From Parenemella sanctibonifatiensis (GTDB lineage Bacteria; Actinomycetota; Actinomycetes; Propionibacteriales; Propionibacteriaceae): a stretch of DNA of 64,000 nt. The notes under the pieces are model-generated. The model ran no database searches and was not told the DNA's origin. It saw only the letters and a list, made by a program, of their open reading frames with translations. Shown in pieces: positions 46,226 to 55,892 of this stretch. Within the stretch, counting starts at the first letter, position 1. Every line of letters starts with the position of its first letter. The translations under genes and the position numbers were made by a program. The stretch lies in NCBI RefSeq assembly GCF_002250565.1, contig NZ_NMVJ01000001.1:620001-684000 (forward strand), written 5' to 3'.

Positions 46226-46963
46226 TCACCGTGGTTTCGCGAGCCAGCGCGCGAGCCACGCCTTCCGGGCTGCCACCCCGATGGCGGGGTTGTCCATCGT
46301 GATGCCGCTCCACCCCTCATCGAGGATCTGCAACACCTCCTCGGTCTCGCGGACCGGCCAGGTGTTCGTGTGGCCGCCCTGCTCGCGATACGCCGCCACC
46401 TCCGACATGTCGGCGATGGTGCGGTGCACCAGGACGCAGAACCGCGGATCGTGGCTGAAGTCCGCCAGGCCGGTGCGGATCTTGTCTGCCTCGGAGGCGC
46501 CACCGATGAGTCCGACCCGGCAGTCCCCGGGGACCGCGAGCGCGGCCGCGACGACCTCGGCGTCAAAGCTGGTGAGCATCAGTGGCGCCGAACGCGGCTG
46601 GCTGCGGAGCAGTTCCAGCACCGGCCCGATCGCTGCGGGTGCCTTGATCTCCACCTGAAGCCCGATCTCGGCCAGCTTCTGCCAGACCTGGGGCAGGTCC
46701 GGGATCCGCTCCCCCGCACCGGCATCCAGGCGCTGCAGTTCCCGCCAGGTCATGGTGGCCACCGCACCGCTGCCGTCCGTGGTCCGGTCGACGGTGGCGT
46801 CGTGCATGATCACCATCCGGCCGTCCCGGCTCAGCCGGACGTCGAGCTCCAGCTGATCGGCGCCATCGGCCAGCGCGCGGCGAAAGCCCAGCATCGTGTT
46901 CTCGGGTGCGACATCCTTCGCGCCGCGGTGACCATAGATCACCAGCGGTGACGCTGACTGCAT
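46226..46963 (-). CDS. glycerophosphodiester phosphodiesterase
   Basis: A 245-residue GDPD TIM barrel that hydrolyses glycerophosphodiesters to glycerol 3-phosphate and an alcohol. The signature GHRGAKDVAPENTMLGFRRAL, ELDVRLSRDGRMVIMHDATVDRTTDG gives the catalytic His pair and metal ligands. ATG 46963 fits the family start; the open frame extends upstream without likeness. No signal peptide, so it is probably cytoplasmic. It ends 24 bp before the split enzyme gene. Confidence 0.92.
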   Translation of the reverse strand: MQSASPLVIYGHRGAKDVAPENTMLGFRRALADGADQLELDVRLSRDGRMVIMHDATVDRTTDGSGAVATMTWRELQRLDAGAGERIPDLPQVWQKLAEIGLQVEIKAPAAIGPVLELLRSQPRSAPLMLTSFDAEVVAAALAVPGDCRVGLIGGASEADKIRTGLADFSHDPRFCVLVHRTIADMSEVAAYREQGGHTNTWPVRETEEVLQILDEGWSGITMDNPAIGVAARKAWLARWLAKPR

Positions 46964-47075
46964 GCTCGCTCGCTTCCGTGTGCGTCCTCGGCGGATGTGC
47001 TCCACCAGTCGCTCCCGATGCTGCCACACCTGGCCGGAGGGCCGGACCGATCCCAGACGGTGCCAGCGCTCACCC

Positions 47076-47081
47076 TAAGCT
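47076..47081 (+). promoter_or_regulatory. -10 element of thrC (leaderless)
   Basis: TAAGCT ends 7 nt before GTG 47089. Confidence 0.55.
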
Positions 47082-47088
47082 TGACCGG

Positions 47089-48516
47089 GTGAGCACCCTG
47101 TCCGCGCAGTACGTGTCGACCCGGGGCCTGGCGCCGGCCCGCAGCTTCAGCGAGATCCTGCTGGAGGGGCTGGCCCCCGACGGCGGCCTCTACCTGCCGC
47201 AGGAGTACCCGCAGCTCACCGCCGCCGACCTGGACCGGCTGGGCGGCATCCTGCGCGAGGAGGGGTACGCCGCTCTCGCCAGTCAGGTGCTGGCGCTGTT
47301 CATCGACGACGTGCCCGAGCTCGATGCGCTGGTCCGGGACACCTACACCACCGACAACTTCGCCGACCCGGCCATCGCGCCGGTGACCTGGCTGAGCCCG
47401 GAGCTGGGACTGGCCGAGCTCTCCCACGGTCCGACGCTGGCCTTCAAGGACATGGCCATGCAGCTGCTGGGCGCGTTCTTCGAAGACGCCCTGAGCCGCC
47501 GCGGCGAGACCCTCACCATCTTGGGCGCCACCAGCGGGGACACCGGCTCAGCCGCGGAGTACGCCATGCGGGGCCGCGCCGGCATCGAGGTCTTCATGCT
47601 CTCTCCGCACGGCCGGATGACCCAATTCCAGCAGGCCCAGATGTTCTCCCTGATGGAGGAGAACATCCACAACATCGCCGTCGAGGGGGTCTTCGACGAC
47701 TGCCAGGACCTGGTCAAGGCCGTCTCGGCCGACCTCGACTTCAAGCGTCGGCACCGGATCGGCACCGTCAACTCGATCAACTGGGCCCGGATGGTGGCCC
47801 AGGTGGTCTATTACGTGGCGACCTGGCTGCAGGCTCGCGACGCCGGCGCCGACCGGATCAGCGTCGCCGTGCCGACCGGGAACTTCGGCAACATCTGCGC
47901 CGCCCACGTCGCGCGCCGGATGGGGGTCCCCTTCGAGCGGCTGCTACTGGCCACCAACGAGAACAACGTGCTGGCCGAGTTCTTCGAGACTGGCCACTAC
48001 AGGATCCGCTCCGGCGCCGAGACCCACCAGACCAGTTCGCCGTCGATGGACATCTCCAAGGCCTCCAACCTCGAGCGGTACGTCGCCGACCTGCTGGACC
48101 GCGACACCGAACGGGTCGCCGACCTCTTCGGCCGCCAGTTGCGCGAGACCGGCGAGTTCGACCTGTCCGCCGATTCCGCTTGGGCTCGGGTCCGCGAGGA
48201 CGGTTTCGTGGCCGGCAGTTCCAGCCACGCCGATCGGCTCGCAGCGATCCAGTGGGCCTGGTCCGAACACGACCGGATGATCGATCCGCACACCGCCGAC
48301 GCGATCACGGTCGCGCGCCGGCTGCAGTTACCCGGCGAGACCATCGTGGCGATGGAGACCGCGCAGCCGGTGAAGTTCGGCGAGACCATCCGGGAGGCCT
48401 TGGACCGCGACCCGGTACGCCCGGCCGCCTACGAGGGCATCGAGGAGCTGCCGCGCCGGGTCCAGGTCATCGACAACGACCTGGCCAAGCTGACGGCCCT
48501 GATCGAGAACCGCTGA
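47089..48516 (+). CDS. thrC: threonine synthase
   Basis: ThrC converts O-phosphohomoserine to threonine with PLP. The 475-residue product is the long E. coli/yeast-type enzyme (YVSTRGLAPARSFSEILLEGLAPDGGLYLP) and not the short type often found beside thrB in actinobacteria. The PLP lysine is in TLAFKDMAMQ (near residue 120), with ATSGDTGSAAEYAM and PTGNFGNICAA binding the cofactor phosphate. GTG 47089 is fixed by TAAGCT 7 nt upstream. Confidence 0.95.
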   Translation: MSTLSAQYVSTRGLAPARSFSEILLEGLAPDGGLYLPQEYPQLTAADLDRLGGILREEGYAALASQVLALFIDDVPELDALVRDTYTTDNFADPAIAPVTWLSPELGLAELSHGPTLAFKDMAMQLLGAFFEDALSRRGETLTILGATSGDTGSAAEYAMRGRAGIEVFMLSPHGRMTQFQQAQMFSLMEENIHNIAVEGVFDDCQDLVKAVSADLDFKRRHRIGTVNSINWARMVAQVVYYVATWLQARDAGADRISVAVPTGNFGNICAAHVARRMGVPFERLLLATNENNVLAEFFETGHYRIRSGAETHQTSSPSMDISKASNLERYVADLLDRDTERVADLFGRQLRETGEFDLSADSAWARVREDGFVAGSSSHADRLAAIQWAWSEHDRMIDPHTADAITVARRLQLPGETIVAMETAQPVKFGETIREALDRDPVRPAAYEGIEELPRRVQVIDNDLAKLTALIENR

Positions 48517-48552
48517 CCACAGCCGCTGATCAGCCGGAGCGGGGCTGCCCGC

Positions 48553-48558
48553 TAGGCT
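48553..48558 (+). promoter_or_regulatory. -10 element of cysS (leaderless)
   Basis: TAGGCT ends 6 nt before GTG 48565. Confidence 0.6.
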
Positions 48559-48564
48559 GAGACG

Positions 48565-49956
48565 GTGAACTTCCGCCTCTACGACACGGCCACCCAGCAG
48601 GTCCGCGACTTCGTGCCCTTGCGCGAGGGCGAGGTGTCGATCTATCACTGCGGCCTGACGGTGCAGTCCTCCCCGCATCTGGGTCACATCCGCAAGGAGG
48701 TCGTCTTCGACGTCCTGCGCCGCTGGCTCACCCATCAGGGTTTCGCGGTCACGGTGGTCGCCAATGTCACCGACATCGACGACAAGATCCTCACCAAGTC
48801 CGCCGACCGGGGCGTGCCGTGGTGGGCCCACGCGTACGAGTTCGAACGTGAGCTGCACCAGGCGTACGCCTCGCTGGGCTGCCTGCCGCCCACCTATGAG
48901 CCGCGCGCGACCGGCCACATCCCCGAGATGGTCGAACTGGTCCAGACCCTCATCGAGCGCGGCCACGCGTACGCCGCCCCCGACGGTTCAGGCGATGTCT
49001 ACTTCGATGTGCAGTCCTGGCCCAACTACGGCGAACTGTCCCACCAGAAGATCGACGACATGGAGCCCGCCGCCGACGCCGATCCGCGCGGCAAGCGTGA
49101 CCCCCGCGACTTTGCGCTGTGGAAGGGCCACAAGGAGTCCGAGCCATTGACCGCGTCCTGGCCCTCCCCGTGGGGCCGGGGTCGGCCCGGTTGGCACCTG
49201 GAGTGCTCGGCGATGGCCGGCAAATATCTGGGCAGCGAGTTCGACATCCACGGCGGCGGCCTGGACCTGCGTTTCCCCCACCACGAGAACGAACTGGCCC
49301 AGTCCAGCGCCGCCGGCCACGCCTTCGCGCGCTACTGGATGCACAACGCGTGGGTCACCGCCAAGGGCGAGAAGATGTCCAAGTCGCTCGGCAACGGCGC
49401 GCTGGTCAGTCAGGTCACCCAGCAGTACGCCCCCCGTGCAGTCCGGTTCTATCTCGCGGTGCCGCACTATCGGTCCTCGATCGAGTTCTCCGACACCTCG
49501 CTGGCGGAGTCGACCGCTGCGCTGAACCGCATCGACACCTTCCTGGACCGAGCAGGTGACGTCGATGCGGGGCAGCTGCCGCAGGCCTTTGTCGACGCGA
49601 TGAACGACGACCTGTCCACCCCACAGGCGATGGCGGTGCTCTACGAACACGTCAAGGCCGGCAATCAGGCCCTCACCTCCGCCGACGCCGAGGCGGTGCG
49701 CACCAACGCTGCCGCAGTCCGGGCCATGTTGGGCGTGCTGGGCCTGGATCCCGCCGACGAGGTGTGGGCCAGCGCCGGCGGGTCCGATCTGATGCCGCTG
49801 GTGGACGGCCTGGTCGGCGCCTTGGTCGAGCAGCGGACTGCTGCCCGAGGGCGCAAGGACTACGCCGCCGCCGATGCGATTCGTGACCAGCTCAGCGGAC
49901 TCGGTGTGACCCTCACCGACACCCCGCAGGGCTCCAACTGGGAGGTGAAGCGCTGA
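48565..49956 (+). CDS. cysS: cysteinyl-tRNA synthetase
   Basis: Charges tRNA-Cys. The 463-residue class I synthetase has [20 protein letters not shown] (zinc Cys and a HIGH-type motif), [17 protein letters not shown] and the KMSKS loop in [11 protein letters not shown]. Length is normal. The stop overlaps the rlmB start by one base (TGATG), a conserved actinobacterial cysS-rlmB pair, so the two are translationally coupled. Confidence 0.97.
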   Translation: MNFRLYDTATQQVRDFVPLREGEVSIYHCGLTVQSSPHLGHIRKEVVFDVLRRWLTHQGFAVTVVANVTDIDDKILTKSADRGVPWWAHAYEFERELHQAYASLGCLPPTYEPRATGHIPEMVELVQTLIERGHAYAAPDGSGDVYFDVQSWPNYGELSHQKIDDMEPAADADPRGKRDPRDFALWKGHKESEPLTASWPSPWGRGRPGWHLECSAMAGKYLGSEFDIHGGGLDLRFPHHENELAQSSAAGHAFARYWMHNAWVTAKGEKMSKSLGNGALVSQVTQQYAPRAVRFYLAVPHYRSSIEFSDTSLAESTAALNRIDTFLDRAGDVDAGQLPQAFVDAMNDDLSTPQAMAVLYEHVKAGNQALTSADAEAVRTNAAAVRAMLGVLGLDPADEVWASAGGSDLMPLVDGLVGALVEQRTAARGRKDYAAADAIRDQLSGLGVTLTDTPQGSNWEVKR

Positions 49957-50897
49957 TGCGAGGAAATTCCCAACGCAAGGGCGCCGTACGCAAGCGCGGT
50001 AAGGGCACCGGAAACACCACCGGGTCCGGCGGTCGGATCCGCAAGTCGCTGGAGGGCAAGGGCCCCACCCCGAAGGCGGAGGATCGGCCCTACCACAAGG
50101 CTCACGCCGCCAAGGTGGCACGCGACAAGCGCGCCCAGGCCACCCCCAAGCGGGACACCCAGCGTTCCCGCTCCGAATGGGTGGTGGGCCGCAATCCCGT
50201 GCTGGAGGCGATGGAGGCCGGCATTCCGGTCCGCAACGGCTATGTGGCCGAGGGCGCCGAACGTGACGACCGGCTGCGGGACATCTTCAAGATCGCCGCG
50301 GACCGCTCCATGTCCCTGCTGCAGGTCACCCGCAACGAACTGGACCGGCTCACCGGCGGACTGGTCCACCAGGGTGTGGCGCTGCAGCTGCCGCCGTTCA
50401 GCTACGCCCACCCCGACGACCTGCTCGACGAGGCGATCACCTCCGACAGCCCGCTGGTGCTGGTGCTGGACCACCTCAATGACCCCCACAACCTGGGTGC
50501 GATCATCCGTTCCGCGCGGGCCTTCGGCGCCAACGGCGTCATCATTCCCGAGCGGCGGGCCGCCCAGGTCACCGCGACGGTCTGGAAGACCTCGGCCGGC
50601 GCTGCGGCCCGGACCACGGTGGCCCGCGCCACCAACCTCAACCGGACCCTGCAGGCGTACGCGAAAGCCGGCTTCACCATCGTCGGCCTGGCCGGTGAGT
50701 CCGACACCGAGATCGCCGCCGCACCCGGGCTGGACGGCCCCGTGGTGCTGGTGGTCGGCTCCGAGGGCGATGGCCTGTCCCGACTGGTGCGGGAGAACTG
50801 CGACGTCCTCGCCAGGATCAGCATCGACGGCATCGAGTCGCTGAACGCCTCGGTCGCCACCGGCATCGCGCTCTACGAGATCAGCCAGCACCGCTGA
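49956..50897 (+). CDS. rlmB: 23S rRNA 2'-O-ribose methyltransferase RlmB (SpoU family)
   Basis: A 313-residue SPOUT methyltransferase that modifies 23S rRNA. The basic N-terminal extension of about 75 residues is common in actinobacteria. The substrate-binding domain starts near EWVVGRNPVLEAMEAG, and the knotted SAM-binding domain has LDHLNDPHNLGAIIRSARAFG, VLVVGSEGDGLSRLV and RISIDGIESLNASVATGIALYE. It is coupled to cysS through a TGATG overlap. Confidence 0.95.
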   Translation: MRGNSQRKGAVRKRGKGTGNTTGSGGRIRKSLEGKGPTPKAEDRPYHKAHAAKVARDKRAQATPKRDTQRSRSEWVVGRNPVLEAMEAGIPVRNGYVAEGAERDDRLRDIFKIAADRSMSLLQVTRNELDRLTGGLVHQGVALQLPPFSYAHPDDLLDEAITSDSPLVLVLDHLNDPHNLGAIIRSARAFGANGVIIPERRAAQVTATVWKTSAGAAARTTVARATNLNRTLQAYAKAGFTIVGLAGESDTEIAAAPGLDGPVVLVVGSEGDGLSRLVRENCDVLARISIDGIESLNASVATGIALYEISQHR

Positions 50898-50918
50898 TTC
50901 GCTCAGAAAAGCGCGCCA

Positions 50919-50957
50919 GCGGCGGTCGGTCGCAATAGTTGAGACCTACCGCCGCTG
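50919..50957 (+). terminator. possible terminator after rlmB
   Basis: AGCGGCGGT and ACCGCCGCT form a 9-bp stem with a 21-nt loop, and GGTTTTCG follows about 10 nt later. It is 22 bp past the rlmB stop. The long loop makes it less certain. Confidence 0.45.
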
Positions 50958-51067
50958 CGGCGCGGTTTTCGTACGCACACCCCGCTGCCGGGCCCCCGGG
51001 ACCGGCGACGATACTGGTGCCCGCGCCGGGGCACCGGCGCGACGAAGCGACACCACCGGAGGCAACG

Positions 51068-52036
51068 ATGCAGTACACCACCCTCGGCCGCACCGGCGTG
51101 ACGGTCTCCCGCTTGGTGCTGGGCACCATGAACTTCGGCCCCGAAACCAGCGAGAAGGACAGCTTCGCCATCATGGACTCGGCAATCGAGTCCGGCATCA
51201 ACTTCTTCGACACCGCCAACCGGTACGGCGGGCCGGGCCACGCCGGCCGCACCGAGGAGATCGTGGGTCGCTGGCTGAAGTCCTCGGGCAAACGTGACAA
51301 CGTCGTGCTGGCGACCAAGGTCTACGGCGGCATGAGCGAGGATCCCAACGCCACTGGCGTCAGCGCCAAGAACATCCGCGTCGAGGTGGAGCAGTCGCTG
51401 CGCCGGCTCGGCACCGACTACATCGACCTCTACCAGATGCACCACATCGACCGCTCGGTGCCGTGGGAGGAGCTGTGGCAGGCGATGGACCAGCTCGTCA
51501 CCGCGGGCAAGGTGCTCTATGTCGGCTCGTCCAACTTCGCCGGCTGGCACCTCGCCCAGGCCAACGAGGCGGCCCGCCGTCGCGGCACCACGCTGGGCCT
51601 GGTCAGCGAGCAGTCCAAGTACAGCCTGCTCACCCGCGACATCGAGCTGGAGGTGCTGCCCGCCGCCCGGGCGTACGGGATCGGAGTCATCAGTTGGTCC
51701 CCACTCGCGGGCGGTCTGCTCGGCGGGGCGGTCGCCAAGGCGAACGAGGGGCGACGGGCCCGCGCCGACCAGGAGCGAGTCGCGCAGCTCGAGCCCCAAC
51801 TCACCGCGTGGGAGGACCTGTGCGCCGAGCTCGGTCACGCCCCCGGTGATGCCGCGCTGGCTTGGCACCTGACCCGCGAGGGCGTCACGGGGCCGATCAT
51901 CGGGCCGCGCACGATGGACCAGCTCGACGGCGCTCGCCGAGCGCTCGACATCGAGCTCGACGAGGCAACGCAGGCGCGGATCGACGAGATTTTTCCCGGT
52001 CCCGGTGGGCCTGCACCCGAGGCGTACGCCTGGTGA
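51068..52036 (+). CDS. aldo/keto reductase
   Basis: A 322-residue NADPH-dependent TIM barrel of the AKR family, close to the YajO/voltage-gated-channel beta-subunit-like group. The tetrad is visible: D in FFDTANRYG, Y in the same loop, K in VLATKVYG and H in YQMHHIDRS. GPIIGPRTMDQLDGA is the C-terminal cofactor motif. GGAGG precedes ATG 51068 by 6 nt. Substrate unknown. Confidence 0.92.
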   Translation: MQYTTLGRTGVTVSRLVLGTMNFGPETSEKDSFAIMDSAIESGINFFDTANRYGGPGHAGRTEEIVGRWLKSSGKRDNVVLATKVYGGMSEDPNATGVSAKNIRVEVEQSLRRLGTDYIDLYQMHHIDRSVPWEELWQAMDQLVTAGKVLYVGSSNFAGWHLAQANEAARRRGTTLGLVSEQSKYSLLTRDIELEVLPAARAYGIGVISWSPLAGGLLGGAVAKANEGRRARADQERVAQLEPQLTAWEDLCAELGHAPGDAALAWHLTREGVTGPIIGPRTMDQLDGARRALDIELDEATQARIDEIFPGPGGPAPEAYAW

Positions 52037-52050
52037 CCCGCCTCGAGGCT

Positions 52051-52056
52051 TAGGAT
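52051..52056 (+). promoter_or_regulatory. -10 element, leaderless, for the gene at 52063
   Basis: TAGGAT ends 6 nt before ATG 52063. Confidence 0.6.
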
Positions 52057-52062
52057 CCCGTC

Positions 52063-52341
52063 ATGGGGATCACCAAGGACAATCACAATCTGACCATCGA
52101 CGAGCGGCCGGTCCGGGTCGTCGGCAGCACCGGCCCGATCGCGGCGACCTGGCAGCTCTTCGAGGGCGACACTCTGCTGGCCGAGGAAGCTGTGGTCAGC
52201 GGCGAGGCGACCCTGGTCGGCACCCTCTCGACCGGCACCGAGGTGACCGCCATGGTCACTCAGTCCGCCCTCGGACCGACCGCAATCTCGGTATCGGCGC
52301 ATGGCGAGACCGTCGCGGAGTTCGAAGGGTTCGTCGCCTGA
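52063..52341 (+). CDS. small beta-rich hypothetical protein
   Basis: A 92-residue acidic protein with alternating hydrophobic strands (RPVRVVGSTG; ATWQLFEGDTLLAEEAVVSG; EVTAMVTQSALGPTAISVS), probably a small beta-sandwich. No family recognised, no signal peptide. A TAGGAT -10 six bases upstream supports expression. It is convergent with the mannosyltransferase-like gene. Confidence 0.7.
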   Translation: MGITKDNHNLTIDERPVRVVGSTGPIAATWQLFEGDTLLAEEAVVSGEATLVGTLSTGTEVTAMVTQSALGPTAISVSAHGETVAEFEGFVA

Positions 52342-52362
52342 TTGGCGCAAAACATTCGTCGC

Positions 52363-53613
52363 TCAGATGATGACGAACAGCCAGGAGTTCGTCCACAGGA
52401 GGAACATGATGCCTTGGGTGAGCGCGCAGATCGCGATCACCGCCGAGCGCACCAACGGCCGCGCCGTGACGAACGCCACCAGAATCAACAGCACCGGATA
52501 GATCTCGGCCTGATAGCGCAGGATGCTCTGGTACCAGCGCTCCCCCATCATGATCGGCACGATCAGCAACACCCAGCCGATCGCCTGGTGTGCCAACGGA
52601 ATCCGCCGACAGCCCGCCAGCAGGATGGCGGCAACCAGCACCACCGACCAGGCTTTGAAGGTGTCGAGGTTCATCGGGTCGGCCGCAGTCAACGCCTCGA
52701 GCCACTCCAGGGGCGCCCCGAGTTCCACTCCCCAACCGGACTTCTGGAGGATGTTGTACGCCTGCAGCTCACCGGTCATCTGCTGGCAGTAGACCATGTA
52801 GGTGCCCCACCCCAGCAGCGGTGCGACCCCGGCCGGCAACGCCTGCAGCCAGGGCCGCAACCGAAACGGCCGATAGTTCTGCTGCCGCAGGAAGATCAAG
52901 AACAGCGCGCCAGCCACGGCCATCCCGGTGGACCGCGACAGTGCCACCAGGATGCCGGTCAGCACCGCCCAGTGCCACTGCCGTTTCTCCGCCAACACCA
53001 GCGTCGCCATCAGCAGCGCCACGAACAGCGATTCGGTGAGCGCCGCCTGGAAGAGGAAGCTCATCGGCAGCGCCATCACAAGCACGACCGCATGCGGCGC
53101 GTCCGCCTGCGGCAGCAGCAGCCGAGTCAGGTCCCAGGTCAGCGCCAGCACCGCGATCGCGGCGACGTTGACCACCAGCAGCACCGCCAGATCGGCATGG
53201 CCACCGGTCAATGGCATCACCAGCTTGGCCAGGAAGGGCAGCAGCGGCGCAAAGGTGAAGCGGTTGAGTTCCGACGGTACGCCGGCGGTCCCGCCGTCGA
53301 CCGCGAACTGCATCGCCTCCAGTCCCGCGGGGCTGAGCGGGTCGTAGTAGTTGTTGGCCGCCAGGCGTACGTAGTGCTCGGAATCGAAGTGGAACCACAT
53401 CGACACCGGATTCCACTGGCTCGCCGACATGTTGCCGGGCCACACGTCACCGCCGGCCTTCACCCGCCCCAAGATGTATTCCAGCGCGACCGCCGTGAAG
53501 GCACCCAGCGTGGTGAGGACCAGTTTGCCGACCAGGAACGCCCAGACGACGGCATTCCACTTGGCCAGATCGATCCGGGTCCGCCAGCTCCCCAGCAGCG
53601 CCGTGTCGTTCAT
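52363..53613 (-). CDS. GT-C type membrane glycosyltransferase (PIG-V-like)
   Basis: A 416-residue protein with about ten hydrophobic segments and a large first extracytoplasmic loop containing [20 protein letters not shown], the acidic motif pattern of PIG-V/GPI mannosyltransferase-like enzymes that use polyprenyl-phosphate sugars. It would mannosylate a lipid or wall glycan outside the membrane. Its start overlaps the stop of the FAD oxidoreductase gene by four bases (ATGA), so the two are made together. Confidence 0.8.
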   Translation of the reverse strand: MNDTALLGSWRTRIDLAKWNAVVWAFLVGKLVLTTLGAFTAVALEYILGRVKAGGDVWPGNMSASQWNPVSMWFHFDSEHYVRLAANNYYDPLSPAGLEAMQFAVDGGTAGVPSELNRFTFAPLLPFLAKLVMPLTGGHADLAVLLVVNVAAIAVLALTWDLTRLLLPQADAPHAVVLVMALPMSFLFQAALTESLFVALLMATLVLAEKRQWHWAVLTGILVALSRSTGMAVAGALFLIFLRQQNYRPFRLRPWLQALPAGVAPLLGWGTYMVYCQQMTGELQAYNILQKSGWGVELGAPLEWLEALTAADPMNLDTFKAWSVVLVAAILLAGCRRIPLAHQAIGWVLLIVPIMMGERWYQSILRYQAEIYPVLLILVAFVTARPLVRSAVIAICALTQGIMFLLWTNSWLFVII

Positions 53614-55235
53614 TTCTGTTCGTGGTATTCCTGTTCGACGTTGACGTCCCAGACATTGTCCTTGTCGGTACGCCCCGAGGCGATGTTCTCCACCGCCGCG
53701 ATCGCCGTGAGCATCGAATGGTCCTGATTGTTGTAGCGGTGCTGGCCGTTGCGGCCCAACAGGAAGAGGTTCGCGAAACCGTCGGTGTAGGCCCGGACCT
53801 GGTCGAAGTCGGCGTAGCTGCCGAAGTAGGCCGGATAGGTCTTGGGCACATGGATGACGGTGCGGTCGAGGACATCCTCAGGGTTGATGATGCCGATCTG
53901 GGCGAGCTCCTGTACGCCGACGTCGGCCATCTCCTGCTCCGAGAGCTGCCACAGCTCATCGCCCTCGTTGCAGAAGTACTCCATGCCGACCCAGACCTGG
54001 TTGGGGTCAGCCACCATGTAGGGGCTCCAGTTGTTGAAGACCTGCAGTCGCCCCACCTTCACATCCGGCTCCTGGATGTAGATCCAGTTGTCCGGGACGA
54101 GACTCGCCACCCCATCGTCTATCGGCGTCTCGTTGCGGATCTTGAGCTGATCCAGCAACAACCCCACGGTGATGAAGTCGCGATACGGCAGCTCGGTGGC
54201 GATCCGGCGTACCTCGGCATCGGGCGCCAGGCCGGCGTCGTGCTCGTCACGGATCCCCGCGATCAGATCCTTGACCGGCATCGTCGACAGCACCTGGTCG
54301 GCCTCGACACGCTGCCGATTGCCATCGGCATCGGTCACCTCGACGGCCGTGATCTGCCGCTGCCCGCCGCGCTCACCGGCGTACAGCTGGGTGACGTGGG
54401 AGTTGAGGTGCACCTCGCCGCCGCGTTCGCGCACCATCCGTGCCACGGTCTCCCACATCTGGCCCGGACCAAACTTGGGATAGAGGAAGTATTCGATCAG
54501 GCTGACCTCGGTGTCCTTCTGCCCCAGATCCTTGGCCCGGCCGGCGCCGCTGCGTTGCTGCCACAGCTTGCGCACCGCATGGACCAGGGTGGAGCGCACC
54601 GACAGCCCCTTGACCCGCTGCGCACCCCAGTCGGGGGCGATCTCACTGCAGGGCACACCCCACACCTTCTCGGTGTAGTCGCGGAAGAAGGTGTTGTAGA
54701 GCTCGCGCCCGAAGCGGTTGACGTAGAACTCCTCCAGCGACCGCTCCGGCAGCGGCCGCAGCGATGCCTTCAGATAGGACAGCCCCATCCGCACCAGCCG
54801 GGCGGGCCCCAGGTTGCGGATCGTGGTCGCATCCAGGGTGATCGGATAGTTGTAGAACTTCTTGCCGTAGTAGATCCGCGACAGCCGCGACCGGACCAGC
54901 ATGACGTCGTCGGTCTGCTCGGGGTCCACGCCGTTGTCCGCGCCGCCCAGCACCCGCTCCTTGCCCTGGTAGCGCAGCGTGAAGGACACGCCCTCAGGGG
55001 TCCGTTCAATCGGCAGGATGTCGTTCCACCAGGCCATGATCCGGTCGGAGCGGGAAAAGAACCGGTGCCCGCCGATGTCGATCCGGTTGCCCTTGAAGTT
55101 CACCGTCTTGGAGATGCCGCCGATCTCGTCGGTGGCCTCATAGACGATTGGCACCACGTCGGTGGTGCGCAGCAACTCCAGTGCCGCCGTCAGCCCCGCC
55201 GGCCCGGCTCCGATGATGACCGCAGTCCTTGCCAC
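53610..55235 (-). CDS. FAD-dependent oxidoreductase / UDP-galactopyranose mutase-like protein
   Basis: A 541-residue flavoprotein with N-terminal FAD motif [17 protein letters not shown], then [29 protein letters not shown], typical of the UGM/amine-oxidase-like NAD(P)-binding family found beside cell-wall glycan genes. The C-terminal FAD motif is [22 protein letters not shown] 55235 fits the flavoprotein start; the longer open frame upstream runs past the promoter region and antisense to gtrA. Its coupling to a GT-C glycosyltransferase gene suggests a role in making or handling a sugar donor. Confidence 0.85.
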   Translation of the reverse strand: MARTAVIIGAGPAGLTAALELLRTTDVVPIVYEATDEIGGISKTVNFKGNRIDIGGHRFFSRSDRIMAWWNDILPIERTPEGVSFTLRYQGKERVLGGADNGVDPEQTDDVMLVRSRLSRIYYGKKFYNYPITLDATTIRNLGPARLVRMGLSYLKASLRPLPERSLEEFYVNRFGRELYNTFFRDYTEKVWGVPCSEIAPDWGAQRVKGLSVRSTLVHAVRKLWQQRSGAGRAKDLGQKDTEVSLIEYFLYPKFGPGQMWETVARMVRERGGEVHLNSHVTQLYAGERGGQRQITAVEVTDADGNRQRVEADQVLSTMPVKDLIAGIRDEHDAGLAPDAEVRRIATELPYRDFITVGLLLDQLKIRNETPIDDGVASLVPDNWIYIQEPDVKVGRLQVFNNWSPYMVADPNQVWVGMEYFCNEGDELWQLSEQEMADVGVQELAQIGIINPEDVLDRTVIHVPKTYPAYFGSYADFDQVRAYTDGFANLFLLGRNGQHRYNNQDHSMLTAIAAVENIASGRTDKDNVWDVNVEQEYHEQK

Positions 55236-55352
55236 GAACGCCCCCACTCTGGTCCGGACCCGTAGGCGGGTCGTCCCCGCCGGGCTCACCATAGCGAAAA
55301 AGTCACCCCGGATCGGCCCTCGCGACGGGCTGGTGGAGCGTACGCCCGGTGT

Positions 55353-55358
55353 TAGGCT
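55353..55358 (+). promoter_or_regulatory. -10 element of gtrA (leaderless)
   Basis: TAGGCT ends 6 nt before GTG 55365. Confidence 0.6.
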
Positions 55359-55364
55359 CGCGCG

Positions 55365-55841
55365 GTGCAGGACGATCCCGACGCGACCCAGGCCGCGGCG
55401 CCGCAGGGCTGGCGCCGCCTGTTCACCGGCCACACCGACCACGTCGGGATTCAGCTGTTCCGCTACGTCTTCGTCGGTGGCACCGCCGCCGTGGTGGACC
55501 TCGGCCTACTGCTGCTCCTCAGCAGCGTCGCCGGCCGCGACCTCTATCTGGTCTGGGCCGGCATCGCCTTCCTGGCCGGGCTGGCGGTCAACTATCTGCT
55601 CAGCATCGCGTGGGTCTTCCAGAGCTCGGACCGGCGGCGCACCGAGATGATCCTGTTCGCCGCCATCGGGGTGGTCGGGCTGGGCTTCAACGAACTGATT
55701 CTGTGGATCGGGGTGAGTCAACTCGGCCAGGATCTGACTCTCAGCAAGCTGGTGTCGATGGTGCTGGTGATGTTCTGGAACTTCTTCGCCCGGCGTACTC
55801 TCTTCGCCCGCCTCAACCAGGCGTCGGCCGGCCCTCGCTGA
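55365..55841 (+). CDS. GtrA family membrane protein
   Basis: A 158-residue protein with four hydrophobic segments, matching GtrA ([49 protein letters not shown]). GtrA-type proteins are thought to flip polyprenyl-phosphate-linked sugars. That fits the divergent GT-C glycosyltransferase/oxidoreductase pair and suggests one envelope glycosylation module. Confidence 0.88.
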   Translation: MQDDPDATQAAAPQGWRRLFTGHTDHVGIQLFRYVFVGGTAAVVDLGLLLLLSSVAGRDLYLVWAGIAFLAGLAVNYLLSIAWVFQSSDRRRTEMILFAAIGVVGLGFNELILWIGVSQLGQDLTLSKLVSMVLVMFWNFFARRTLFARLNQASAGPR

Positions 55842-55892
55842 GCGCACTAGAGTTGGCCGCACGGCAGATCCCAGCCTCACGAAGGAGCACCC

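Noticed and set aside
53622-55265. 547-codon frame antisense to the FAD oxidoreductase
   Set aside because: No domain likeness; the opposite strand has clear FAD motifs.
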